From the NCBI GenBank assembly GCA_027596075.1, contig JADGJC010000187.1, positions 1-64,000 of the forward strand: a stretch of 64,000 bases of DNA, read 5' to 3'. Made by a program: the position numbers and the translations under genes. The notes below the pieces were generated by a model. The model saw only the letters and a program-made list of their open reading frames with translations, did no database searches and was not told where the DNA came from. Below are positions 34,858 through 46,434 of this stretch, piece after piece (position 1 is the stretch's first letter; each line of letters opens with the position of its first letter). Source of the DNA: Rhizophlyctis rosea. Taxonomy: Eukaryota; Chytridiomycota; Chytridiomycetes; Rhizophlyctidales; Rhizophlyctidaceae.

Positions 34858-37311
34858 GTCTTGATGGTTGGTGGGTAAGGCTGGTGCGGCAGAGTAGTAG
34901 TTGATTTGGGGGCTTTGGAATACTTCCATGTTCATTTGCATCAGTTGTAAATATAAGTAGGATATTTTCGAAAGCTATACCCCATTCTTTTATCAAAAGG
35001 AAGTCAATCTCATATGACCGGTTTACCTATGAAGACCACAAGGCAAAAGCTGTTACCTGATGTATGCTACGCAGGGTCTTGCTTATGAGATGCGCGAACG
35101 TTGGAAAGATGGAAGGACAAATTTTACGCTTCTCTATGTATTTCGTTGATATTTTGAAACAAATCCTGATCCGTGGATCATTTAGACAGCAGTGTCGCTT
35201 CTGGCCGACTTGATGCATGACCCACTCAAAAGCAACTTCAACATGCCAGTGGACGTCGCCAAGACAAAAATGCTGCACTATGTTTTGACATTCAAGGTAG
35301 GGACAGCATCAGCCTGTGGCACGACCTGCTCGCACTTCAGGGGCCACGGATCACTTAAAACCATTGTCCTTTTTTGACCTTTTTGGCTTGAATGCATTCA
35401 TCATAGAAACATTCGGGGGTCAGATGATGAAGGAAATGATTGCACGAAAATGACGGCGCTCAAGAGATCCACGAGTAAAATGAAAAAAGAACTGAATGGC
35501 CATCAGAAGCAGATTGTCCACGCGACAAGTGGGATGTTCGAATGAGCAGGATCACCATTCCCTATCTGCAGTTCATCATTTCGAATCTATGAATGAGATA
35601 CGTGACAGGTTGGAAGAAGAGGGATGGAGAGACCAGAAGGAAACCACTCTACAGTCAGAGTCCCAGATCATTTCCCGGAGGTGAAGACAAGGGGCGATGA
35701 TCAGACCTCCGTCCTCACCAACATCAGGCGTTATCATTACGGCAAAGCTCATTTCGAAAAATAACATGTGTTCAGTTCAACGATGCCAGTGGCTGACATG
35801 GCAGGTGATAGCGCTTCAAAAACATCAAAAACGGACAAAAAAGGGCATGACTCACACAAAATCGAATCCGTCATCTACTGGGAATGATCGCGAGGTGGGG
35901 CTGGGGACGGTTAGATGCTGTGGTAAACGCCATCCATGACGGTGATGATCATGCTGCGGTCTCGCTGCCCTTTGCGACGGCCCTTCAAGTGCGCACACGA
36001 TTCAACATCTACACCGACTGGTCTTCTGTATTCTTGTTCTTGCATGTCCAATGATTGATCGTGTCCACTGTAGTTCTGTGTCCGTAAAGCGACATTGACT
36101 CGCTCACATGCAGGTCCTTTTCCTGTGTGGGATGTGTGTAACGTTTTTGCTCTCGAGTACAGTTCACTTTGAGTCCTCCTTCTGAGTTTCAAGTGAAAGC
36201 TTGCCACGAAGCGCAGAAGCATATCAGGAGATCGTCGTAGTGCATACGGCTTGTCAAGACGCCCAGCTTCCCTGTTGTCGGATTGTGAACGTACAGCATT
36301 CTGCTTCCTCCACATGATCACCTGCGTACGAGGGTACAGATGCCTGGATCAACAGGCATAACTTAACAACAAAAAGAAGAAAAACGTTGACAATCTGAAG
36401 TTATTCTGCGATTGCCTCTTCGAAACATCGCAGTGTTGCTGATAACCGATTGGCAACCCGAGGCTCCAGAGAAAGATCATCGACCCGCCAATGGAAGGTT
36501 GTCGAAACTGTAGTTGCTATCACGTTTCTGCAATCAAGGCGGGAGGAATGTCAACGTGTGGCACGACATGGTAGCACACTCGTTGCCCTTCATGGTTGGA
36601 AAGTCGTCAAGTCACTTTTGTGCTATAGTGCAGACATTATGGTTGATGATCCAAGAAGAAGGATCTGAATGGCAGTTGAACAAATGCGCATGAACTAAGC
36701 TAACTCAACAGAAAACAAAAAATCATCAGCACAGCGACACAGATGTTCAAGGACAACTGCAATATGCTGACGATGAACGATGTCCTTCTTTCCGCTAACA
36801 GTTCATCGTTCCCACCTTGGAGAGGAGATTCATGAAAGGACGGGGGAAGGAAAAAGGGACAACAAGAATTCCTCTCCAGTCGTAGAGGCAGGTCATTGAC
36901 TTGCTTAACGCGACGAGCAATGACGAGGCCGTCGACATTTTCATGACTTGAACATCATGTGGAAAGACAGGCCGAGACTAAGACGTGCTCTGTCAAAGAG
37001 AGCTTTAAAACATCATGGCAGATCATACCCGCTTTCCATGTCAAAAGCGCGAACGGAAAAAACCGTTGCCAATGCTTCATTACCTGCAATAAGGTCTTGG
37101 TCGTGACAATATAATAGTCTTTCAATTTTCGTCGAGTTCACGAGAAATCAAGCATGATACCCAGCCATCCTTAATGATCACCCATACACTGAAGAAACAA
37201 AGAAGCAAACACGTTTGCCACCAGGGTATCTATTGCCTTTCAACTGCTTACATTCCACCAAGCCAGCGACTACATCATCAAATCCGACCAATTCCCAGCG
37301 CTACCACCCAA
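34858..37311. other. Intergenic; no gene recognised
   Basis: About 2.45 kb of short open frames in all phases and no recognisable motif, RNA gene or repeat. Confidence 0.45.
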
Positions 37312-38462
37312 TCACCCAAAATTCATCGCATCATCATCCCACCCGCCACCTCCCAACCCACTCCCAAACCCAAAATCACTCCCAAACCCGAAGTCCAACC
37401 CACCACCCAACCCTAGATCCTCCTGCGGCTGCTGATCTGCGAGGGGAGGTTGTTGTCCATCCTGCGCCTGACCCTGCTGCTGCTGTTGTGGATCATTCGA
37501 AGCCACGCCAAGCTGTCCCGGTAGAAGTTGGCCCGCTGAGGACGCAAGTGCGTCCGTGGCCGCGCTTAGAGAGGCCGTGAGTGCCAAATCGGCTGGAGCA
37601 GGTGAGGAAAGCAAGTCGGTGCCATCACCCAATCCCGAGAACAGTCCCATCGTGGCATCATCTCCCTCGCCACCCAAAACATCCCTCGTTGTCCCATCAC
37701 CCAAAATCCCACTCCCAGCTCCACCATTAACATCTCCACCCGCCCCCGTACCAGCATTCATCTCACTCTGCAACTCCATAACATCCAACGCCCCAACTCC
37801 GCCCTCACCCCCACCTGCATCTTCTTCCCCACCCGCCTCATCCACCTCATCCTCCAACGTATCCAAATGCCCCCAATCGCTCCACTCCCCCGTTCTGGCC
37901 GCCTCCTCTTTCCGCTTCACGGCCTCCAGAAGCGCGGCGTTCCGGTACCGCGGGTCCATGACTTTGGCGTTTTGGGATTCGAGGGAGGCGAGGATGTGGG
38001 AGTAGCGGGTTAGAAGGGTTGTGTAGGATTGTTGAGCTTGTGCGATTGTTGTCAAGGAGGTGTTTAGGCTTTGGATTTCCTGATGTGGATGGAAACATGA
38101 ATTTCTGGGTAGTCCGGGGCCGATATGATTGCGACCGTGGGAAAAACATACCCGTAAGAGAGCAACCCGCTCATCACCAAGCATATCGACCCTCAGCTGA
38201 ACGATGCGCATCCTCAAAGTCTGAAGGGCGTGCAAAGCGGCTTCCTTCTTTTCAAGCGTTGAACTACGGTGGGTAGATCCGTTACCTAACGCAATGGGTG
38301 CGGTATAAGGTCATGTCGAAGTCGTAGTGAGGCGAAGTAAACAAACGTACTCAGACCTCCGCTTCCGACTCGATTTGCGTTGGTTACTGTTGATTGTATG
38401 TAGAGTGACAGTGCGTGCTGTACTTCTGTCAGCAGAGAGGCGATTGGTGCCGTCTTTGACAT
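37312..38462 (-). CDS. Coiled-coil protein with Gly/Gln-rich acidic tail (unrecognised)
   Basis: Three exons on the minus strand (38351-38462, 38152-38285, 37312-38079; donors GTACGT and GTATGT) keep frame and give about 338 residues. The start MSKTAPIASLLTEVQHALSLY is predicted helical. The helical region continues through HALQTLRMRIVQLRVDML and EIQSLNTSLTTIAQAQQSY to about residue 145, so the N-terminal half is coiled coil. The rest is low-complexity, rich in Gly, Asp, Ala and Gln, ending GLGGGGWDDDAMNFG. Such a helical bundle plus disordered acidic tail is seen in subunits of transcription and kinetochore complexes, but I cannot name a family. The gene model itself is well supported by splice sites and composition. 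Confidence 0.6.
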
Positions 38463-39013
38463 TTTGACAGGGGGGATGGCGTTCTTGTTCCGATGGGATG
38501 TGGATTTTGGTGGGAAAGGGCGTGGTGGAAACCAGGTGGAAACATGGACTCTTTGGAGGGAGAAACCAGCCAGATAGAGTGTATTCACACTCGACTGGGT
38601 TGCGTAGAACCATTAAATCAGCCGGCCCTTTGGCGAATGACTTTCCCCACATTCTCCTGACATTCTCCTCTGCATATTTTGTTGCACAACATCTTACATG
38701 CAAAGTAAAATCCATTGACTTTGTCGTCTCAAACCATACTGCATATCTCTATCACTCAAACTTCAAGCAGCTACACGTATGTCTCATGAGATAACAGCCA
38801 TCTGCCATTGGACAGTTCAAAATCGAGGAGCACGCTTGCAGCACCCACAACGCTAACACGAGCACCTTCACGCTCCAGCTGAGTTGCCAGTCACTGCACC
38901 CACAGGCATGCCGCTCCTCCTCCGCAAGGCCTCTTTGGGTAGAGGAAGCACGGCGGACACAGTTTGGAAGCGGGCTGTCATATTATTCAACAACCCTAAG
39001 ATTTACTCCTTGT

Positions 39014-39779
39014 ATGGACACTTGCCATCAACGCAACCATTTCAAACTGCGCCAACAGAACCCCATATCACTACCATCGAGCAGCTCTCTAAACAAACAG
39101 CAATCACTGTTTGGTTTGTCGAGCGTGCAACTTGGAATGCTTACTGCCTCTCTTACCCGATCAAAAGCGCCCTATGGGGCCTGGCAACCCAATGGCACTG
39201 AAATGTTCAAACATTACATATGTCTCAATGCACGAGTATGTGTTCAAACCCTGCCCGTCGACATGATCTCATTGTTGAATATCTTCATCTGCATCCTCCT
39301 TGACACTTCAGAAGTTCTCGCGGCAGATGGATCGGTTTGCTGCTGCGGAAGATATTATGAGACTGACTACAATGGGCATAATCACATTCCTGCACCAACT
39401 GGCCCATTTGGTGGTGAACGATTTGAATATCCCGCATCCCGATTCCACATCCCTATTATCAGGTCCCGGCCTAATACGCCCAACGCTGAAAGGCGAACTA
39501 CTCAAAGAAGAGTCTTCGCCAGATGGCAACAACAATGACAGCGCCACTCCTCAGCAACCTGCATCTGCAAGAAACTCAGCTTCCCTGAACGTCGCAAGAT
39601 TTGTAGAAACTCACCTACTTGCTGGTATTCTAACATCATTGCACATGGACAATACCATGCAGCTCGTTGTCGTCAAAGAGTCACTATACTCTGTCCTCAG
39701 TAGCCAGATCATGGAGGCTTTGATATCAACGGGGCAGTTGTTTGGAGTTCCTCGCCTTCCCCAGTTCTCATTACACTGA
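39014..39779 (+). CDS. Two-exon orphan protein
   Basis: Exon 1 (39014-39235) ends at a strong GTATGT donor in phase 0, and exon 2 (39312-39779) starts after CACTTCAG in phase 0. Together they encode about 229 residues. Exon 1 is Gln/Ser-rich then mixed (QLGMLTASLTRSKAPYGAW, MFKHYICLNAR). Exon 2 is helical and hydrophobic (MDRFAAAEDIMRL, GIITFLHQLAHLVVNDLNIP, then FVETHLLAGILTSLHMDN and SQIMEALISTGQLFGVP). The splice joins two frames that are otherwise unconnected, the main support for reality. No family recognised. The true start could lie further 5', since another frame is open from 38884 to about 39201. Confidence 0.42.
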
Positions 39780-40881
39780 CACTTTTTCACAGACGGTTGG
39801 TTCACACCTTGTGACCTTTCACATGCCGGTTTGACCGAAACGCTGCCAGACGACTACATAGTAGAAGTGAGGTGCGCATGTGAATTGAAGGGTGATGGGG
39901 AAGAAGTTGTGGACCGTCCCCAGCAACTGGATATGTCAAAAGGTTGGATATTGGAGGATCGCCCGGTAGATATGTTACCACTGGATCGTTCCCAATCCCA
40001 ATAATCGTAACATGTTGGGTTAAACCCGTGCCAATTTTGCTGCAGTTGTGAGCAGGAGTGTTATGATGAAACTGATTTGTGGCCACCGGATAGTCAATGC
40101 CAAAAATGTTGTGAAAACATGCAGCATGTCCAAACAGGTAAGTGATGACATGTCACCGTCAGTCTCCTCCGCAGCAAATACCTTCAACGATATCAGCCCA
40201 GCACGTACTTTCATCCATTTGAGTCCTTGGATCATTATGATTCATGCCATCCTGACACCATTAAATACATGTCCACATCGTTTTGTTGATGTCAGTCGTG
40301 ATTTTAAGAACTGGCAGCAAGCTCGCTACAATGTAAGCGGTTGTGCCCTTAAAGTTCCAGGAATCCCTCTTTTTATGTGAACATGCACGGTAAGATGATC
40401 AGATTGATGATCAGCCAATATTACTTGCAAGCACCGTCAACATGTCAACGAAGAAACGGGCGCCATCAGTGAATATCACTGTGCAGCATAGAAATGTGCT
40501 CTCACGCTCACTATGTGTGCACGCTGCAATCATAGTAATCATGCCGAGTTTAGCGCAATATGTTGTGTCCATCCGGGTCAATCCCTCTTTATCCCAATAG
40601 ATAAGTGATGGTCTGCGACACTGGGTTTTCTCATCTGCCAGTTCTAGATTCCAAACGGTCTGCACGTGTTCCCGCCGAGGACTCGCAGGCAACATAAGCT
40701 TCCATGCGTATCACGCAAAAATTCGCACAGTCTCAACCTCATCATGAGTTCAGATATGATGCAAGCAGTCAAAGTCGTCTCCGAAACTTAGCATGCAAAT
40801 CCTGTGATGATGAAATTGTAAATCATTGACAACATAACAATTGTTTGCCATTTCGGAATGATGAACATCTCTCTGTGTGAA
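39780..40881. other. Convergent intergenic region; no gene recognised
   Basis: About 1.1 kb between the two-exon orphan (+) and the 3' end of the TIR-Sel1 gene (-). Only short unsupported open frames. Confidence 0.45.
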
Positions 40882-42668
40882 TTATTGAAAGGTCCACTGC
40901 TCCAATACCATCTTGGCGTCCCGATGCCCCCCTTCAGCAGCCAAAATGAACCAACGCTTGGACGTCTCCAGATCCTTCCCCACTCCCAGCCCATGATAAT
41001 AACAGATCCCAAGCCCAAACCGCCCGTTTTCATCGTCTTTCTCCGCAGACATCCTAAACAGCCGCACCGCTTCAACACGATCCACCTGAACGCCCTTCCC
41101 TTCCAAGTAACAAAACCCCAAATGAGCCTGCGCTCGACTATTCCCCTTCCCCGCCGCACTCCTGTACCATTTCACCGCCTTGGTAATCGAGATCTCCACA
41201 CCCATTCCACCCCACTCATAAGCGCATCCCAAATTATCCTCCGAATACGTGTTGCCCGCCTTGATCGCGCGCCTCAGCCATCTCAACCCTTCCTCGTAAT
41301 CCTTCCTCACGCCACCCACACCGTCAAAATACGAGCACGCTAGATTATTCATGGCGTATTTATTCCCCTGTGCCGCGGCGAGTTGGTACAAATTATATGC
41401 CTCGAGGTGGTTGGGTTTGTTGCCGGGCATACCGCGTCCGGAATCCATGCATTCTCCAAGATTCGATTGGGCTTGGGCATTGCCGAGATTTGCGGCGCGG
41501 CGGTACCATTTCACGGCTTCGGTGTTGTCGATGGGGAGTTTGAGACCTGAGGTTGAAAGATGCTTGAAGTGGATGTTGGAGTCGTAGAGGATGCCTAGTT
41601 CCAGTTGGGCTTGGTCGTCGTCGGCGTTTGCCAGGGATAGGAGGGTTTTGAGAGTGGTTGGGTGGTGCTGGTCTGATGAGGGTGATGAGGATGATGATGT
41701 GGATGTGGATGTGGATGTGGATGTGGGCTGCAGGTGTGGTTTAGGGGATGCAAGGGGTGTGGGTAGTGTTGATGTCCCAAGAACCCTGCCCACGGAATCC
41801 TTGATACTTGCAAGGATTTCAGTCGAGGACTGCTGGTGGGTGGAGAAGGCTTCGATATACTGATTTATATTATTTTTGTCCAAGAGGGTGATGAAATTGC
41901 AGGTGATGTCAAAAGTCCCGAACAAAAACACATTCAAAACGACAGGGTGAAGACCTACCAAGATCCCACCAGCTTGAAACCCAACTTGTGACCGTTCCCA
42001 GTGGCCCAAGGACCGGCCCACAACAGCGATAACAATGGGAATTTTCCATCTTCTCGCATACAAAAACTCCAAGTTACTGGTGCGGGGATTGTTTGTGTTT
42101 TCAGCGGTGAGAAAAGGAAAACGAAAATGGTCAAAGTGTCAGCTGCGCTTACCAATTTTCAGAACTGACATATGCATCGGAAACGCACGCGACGACGCAT
42201 TTCGCTGGAGGTTGGTAGGAGAAAAGCACATGTCAGCAAAGATGAGCCTGCCCTATGAGAGGATTTGAACATTGCAAGAAGCGTTTTTTGACGCCAACCT
42301 TTATCAATCGCACCATGCAATCTCCCAAACAAGGGCTCACCACCTCCCAAACGGTCCACGTCAAGCCAGGTGGGGTATCCAGCGGCGGTGAGATGACGAG
42401 CAATGGCGCGCGGGTCAATTGGCTGCCCAAGGATAAAACGGGAATCGTAGGTAACGAGTGGAATGCATTCGTGAGCAAACAGATGTAATATTGTCAAAAG
42501 CAGTTCATGTAATTCAAAGTGATTTTTTTCCTTACAGACCCCACATTCGTCCAGTACATCTCCCCCGCCACCGAGTTGACCTTTCCTTGCGGCTTCGGCC
42601 GAGTTCCTCCATGAATAGCTTAGGAAGACGGACCATTCCAAGTCAGGACGAAGCGGTCGCTCGGCCAT
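40882..42668 (-). CDS. TIR domain-Sel1 repeat protein
   Basis: Five exons on the minus strand: 42540-42668, 42299-42422, 42153-42204, 41960-42076 (boundary at 41959/41960) and 40882-41859, about 466 residues. The TIR domain (about residues 11-140) begins EWSVFLSYSWRNS. It continues DPRAIARHLTAAGYPTWLDVD, CVVACVSDAYVSSENCNLEF, ARRWKIPIVIAVVG and SQVGFQAGGIL. Glu105 in NCNLEF sits where TIR NADases carry their catalytic glutamate. A Thr-Ser linker from a GATGTG-type microsatellite (41693-41726) leads to about six Sel1 repeats (223-460; for example EAVKWYRRAANLGNAQAQSNLG, which is cut here for length). TIR domains cleave NAD or mediate assembly in immunity, and Sel1 repeats are protein-binding solenoids (family knowledge). 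The first and last introns (117 and 99 nt) are multiples of three and open, so retained forms would still be translated; the 117-nt intron has an atypical donor (GTCTGT). Confidence 0.82.
41693..41726 (+). repeat. GATGTG microsatellite inside the TIR-Sel1 gene
   Basis: Tandem GATGTG units. Read on the minus strand they encode alternating Ser/Thr in the linker between TIR and Sel1 repeats. Six-base units allow length change without frameshift. Confidence 0.85.
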
Positions 42669-43925
42669 TGCCTTTTGCCCGGTTCCCGAAATGCAAAAGG
42701 CAAAATCTTCAATCCCATTGCACCTGTTCTTTCCCCATGGCGTTCATTTTCAAAGTCAAGTCCAAACTTTGTGCACACTCTGTGCACCCCTTCCCTCAGC
42801 CATCTCCGGGGAACTCCTGTCTCCCGACCACAGCCCAACCAGATGTACCACCCATTTTCACTTTTTGTAAATCTTGGGTACGGTACTCCATTGCATGGTT
42901 GTTGAATCGTAAGCGAAAGGCATTGGAGCTGGCCGAGTTCCTTCAGTCACACGTGAGAAACAGATTCACAAGACTTGACGACGAATCACGCTCTGAGTCA
43001 GAAGCCTTTAGGGTGTTGGTGCCTAAATCGGGCCGCGTTTTCAGTACAAACCGGACCAACCGCGCCTTCAATTTTCCCTAGGAATTTCTGGCCTGGGGGG
43101 TCCGATTTCGACCAGTGGTCCGATGCAATAAGACTTATCAAGAAGAAAGACGGAAGACGATCCAAAATGACTTCTTATTCCACAACTCTCAAGACACGCC
43201 GCGCCTTTTGTATTGGTGGCAACGTGTCGAGTCGTTGTTAGCTCACCAGCTTCCCTCTGACATATGCCGACGAACAGCCATCCGCCCTTGTGTAGCGCAC
43301 CGTCCTTCCTGGTTGTTGTTGACTAACAAACCCGGTGATTTGATAGCCACGCCAAGGCCATTGAACACCCAGAAGAAACGGCCTCCCGCCAAATTTTTGA
43401 TCGATACAATTCTAAGAATGCTAGGAGGTCGGCTGAGTTCGGGTTGAATGGACATTGATTTTGTAGCAGCCTCCTTGAGCTTCTATACTTGAAGTGATCG
43501 AATCTTTCGCAATATTAGGATTCGAAAGGGCACTTTGGTGGTTTGCTAGCCTTTCCCGCTTGGGACTTCAAAATACCTACTTGAACATCATTCTGCCCCG
43601 CAGACGACTCTATGGAAAGGCTAGGTTCGCCGGCTGTTGGTATATCTGCCCACGACATAAAGCAAACCGCCAGCTTGACCATTGCCCGAATCACTCAAAA
43701 GATCTCTACAAGGTCATGAAGGTCATCTTATTGATCATCATCGAGGCTCATAAGAGCCCCTCAGCGTGAAACAGGAAGTATATACAAACGTGGAAAATCA
43801 AAAACAATAAATCAATCACAACAAGAAATAAAAAAAAAAAGCGTGGAGAATCTAATAAGTATAACAAACCCCTCCTCCCCCTCCACCCCTTCCCCGCCTG
43901 CGCGGCCTCCCCATTACTTCTCTCT
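42669..43925. other. Intergenic; no gene recognised
   Basis: About 1.25 kb upstream of TIR-Sel1 and downstream of NOP58. Open frames on both strands show no motif. AATAAA-like sequence near 43806 is on the plus strand and is not informative for NOP58. Confidence 0.45.
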
Positions 43926-45906
43926 TTACTCCGCCTTCTTCTCCTTCTTCTTCTTCTTCTTTTTCTCCCCGTCCGCCTTGCCATTCGCCTCCCCATCCTC
44001 CTCAACCTTCTGCTTCTTCTTCTTCTTTTTCTCCCCATCCGACGCATCCCCATTCGCCTCCGCCTTCCGCTTCTTCTCCTTCTTCTCCTTCTTCTCCTTC
44101 TTCTCCTTCTTATCCTTCTTCTCCTTCTTCTTGGGTGACTCCTCCTCCTCCTCCTCAGGCTCCAACTCCTCCTCCGCCTTTCGCTTTTTAGACTTCTTCT
44201 CAGGAGTGGCTTCGCCCATGACGATGTCTGATGCGGGATTGTATGTTGATGCGCTGGGTAGGGGAGAAGGGGGAGGGTGTGAGTCACAGGGAAGAGAAGG
44301 GGACGGCAAGAGAAAACAGAAACGCGCAAAAACGACAAAGATACATACGCAACAAACTCATGCTTCTTCATCCCATTCTTCGCCTTGCTCGCACTCCCCA
44401 CCACACTCCTTACCGCCTTACCCTCCAACTGCCTCAACCTCGCCTCAATCTTCGCCCTCCCCTCGATACCAACATCAGCCGTAACCCCTTCCCCAAGCGC
44501 ATCATACCTAACACTCAACGCCGCCTTCGTCGCCACCGCTCTTGCAATCTTTCCCTTAATCTTCGGTCCCGCCTGCCCGACCAAACTAGCATGGTAAATC
44601 AGACCATACTTCGGGGTATCGTGTTTACTCTTCAATGCGCGGAAGAGGGCTTTCTCAGCACCGAGGATTTGGACGGTGGAAGCTGGGGCTTTGGAGAGGT
44701 TGAGGAGGGATCCGGCGTGGGCGATGAGACGGGCGCCGACGAGTTCGCCGACGAGGACGGTGAGGTTGGGTGCGATGGCCATCATGCGGTTTTTGAGGTA
44801 GTCGTAGAGTTGGGCGCGGTATTCGGAGATGGAGATGATTTGGTCGCAGAGGTAGGTGATGTTTTCGATATCTTCGTCGGAGATTTCTGTGCCCATGGAG
44901 ACTTCGGCGGCTTCCTTCAGCTCTTTTTCCAACTCTTCTGGAAGGATGTCGGAGAAGTCTGTTGTTGCAGTGTTGGTGCGGAAACCCATCAACTTGACGG
45001 TTTTGGAGTAGGCGATGTTGTCGACGACGATTTTGCCCATTTCGGGGAAGTGCCAGCCGTACCATTCTTTAACGCGCATAGCGTAGGTGTTGAGTTCTTT
45101 GTCAAGGTCGTCGAGGAGGGCGATGGCTTGGATGATCATGGTGTCGACCTTGTCGGGGGAGAATTTGAGCTTGTAGCGGGAGAGGGAGTGGGAGAGACCA
45201 AGGATCATGGCGTTCATATCTGCTTCGGGGAGACCGGAGATGAGAGAGGCGAGTTGGGAGCGGATGCCGCGCATGAGTTCGTTGATGGAGGCGTCCGAGA
45301 CGACTTTGATGCCGAGTTTCTTTGCGATGGCACTTCCTGTAAACGTGCAAACGAGTTTTGTAAGTGTGAATTCCAATTTCCCATTCTCCTTTACCCTCAA
45401 GGACTCATTTCCACCGCTTCGCGGCGCAGGACCCAGTTCCATCGCTCCGCGGCGCGGGAGGCGCCATCCTCACCAGCACCCTCTCCATCGCCTCCCAACT
45501 ACCCCCTCTCGTCACCACTACTAACCGAGCTTGGAGTCACCAACGGCGAGCTTGTCCTTCAAGTCCTGCTCGGACAACTCGTCGGACAAGAACTTCTTCA
45601 AGTTCTTCGAAACCTTTCCCTCGACGATAGCGGTAACAGCGGACAAAGCATCAGTAGTGTTTTCGAATTTGGAGAAGGCCTTCAATTTGACGCTGTGTGA
45701 TTTTCCCACGGTCCGTGATCAGTCAAATTTGTTCCAAAGCAACAACTGAATGAAGAGTTCTGGTCGTCTCAATGCGATACATACGTCTTGTTAGCAGCCT
45801 CTGGTGATTCAAAGAATTTGAACAAGTCGTCCGGGTTCTCCAGTTTCCCGTCGTCGAGCATTTTGAAGAGGGCGTAACCCGCAGGTGTTTCGAATAGGAC
45901 CAACAT
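43926..45906 (-). CDS. NOP58: Nucleolar box C/D snoRNP protein Nop58
   Basis: Four exons (45785-45906, 45526-45692, 44349-45336, 43926-44253) give 534 residues, the usual Nop58 size. The N-terminal NOP5NT domain starts [20 protein letters not shown]. The coiled-coil/Nop domain follows with family hallmarks such as [10 protein letters not shown], the NITYLCDQI region and [20 protein letters not shown], then [15 protein letters not shown]. The C-terminus is the typical Lys-Lys-Glu/Asp tail (long KKEKK runs, 43930-44170). Nop58 binds box C/D snoRNAs with Nop56, Snu13 and fibrillarin and is required for 2'-O-methylation and processing of pre-rRNA in the nucleolus. Identity as NOP58 rather than NOP56 rests on the N-terminus and tail. 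It is divergent from the HAUS3-like gene, with a 528-bp shared upstream region. All splice junctions are frame-consistent. Confidence 0.93.
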
Positions 45907-46434
45907 GGTGTGCTGCTACTCCCTTCCGGAGGCGTAAACAAAAGGGGTATGAGCGGGTGTGTTGTTAATGGGATCCTCTCTTCTGATTGAGAGGGATGGG
46001 ATGACCCCTTGCGGTCTATGCGATGGATGGATGGATGTGTTGTGTGTATGGGATCCACTCTAATAGGGAATGGATGGATGGATGGATGGATGGATGGGTC
46101 CTTCACTTCCTTCCGCGCAGCTGTGTGCAACAAGCGAGTGCTATTTCCACACACACCCCTCCGACGTTGCTCACGTAAGCCAAAAATATCGAGATGAGAA
46201 GCCACAGATAGAAAGCCTTAAGGCTGAAGCGTGAGCCACTCAAGCCTCAAAACATGAAGGTTCACACAGTCCGATCAGTCTGGACTCAAAGTGGCGCACT
46301 TTCGTCTCTCCCCCTTCACCGAAATCACCCCTTTCCCACGCCCCCATCTTTCCCACGCTCATTTCGCGATCTGCCACCACCACTGTAATATACTCACCTT
46401 CTCTTACAAATAGTCACAACAGTATACATCGGAC
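45907..46434. promoter_or_regulatory. Bidirectional upstream region of NOP58 and the HAUS3-like gene
   Basis: 528 bp between the two start codons. It contains GGAT microsatellites, a perfect 12-bp palindrome (AGCCTTAAGGCT) near 46214-46225 and a C/T-rich stretch before 46435. No clear TATA box; specific factor sites cannot be assigned by eye. Confidence 0.5.
46022..46098 (+). repeat. GGAT microsatellite (two blocks)
   Basis: Tandem GATG units at about 46022-46036 and 46070-46098, split by a 33-bp spacer, in the shared NOP58/HAUS3 upstream region. Confidence 0.85.

Noticed and set aside
42205..42298. A tRNA gene on the minus strand inside the second intron of the TIR gene (B-box-like GTTCAAATCC)
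   Set aside because: No A box at the right distance, no cloverleaf and no T-run terminator.
43843..44484. Plus-strand Phe/Ser-rich open frame
   Set aside because: Antisense of the Lys/Glu-rich tail of NOP58 (AAG/GAG codons read as CTT/CTC).
44231..45700. A 489-codon plus-strand open frame
   Set aside because: It is antisense to NOP58, whose exons, domain order and splice sites are unmistakable on the minus strand. The long antisense frame follows from the codon bias.
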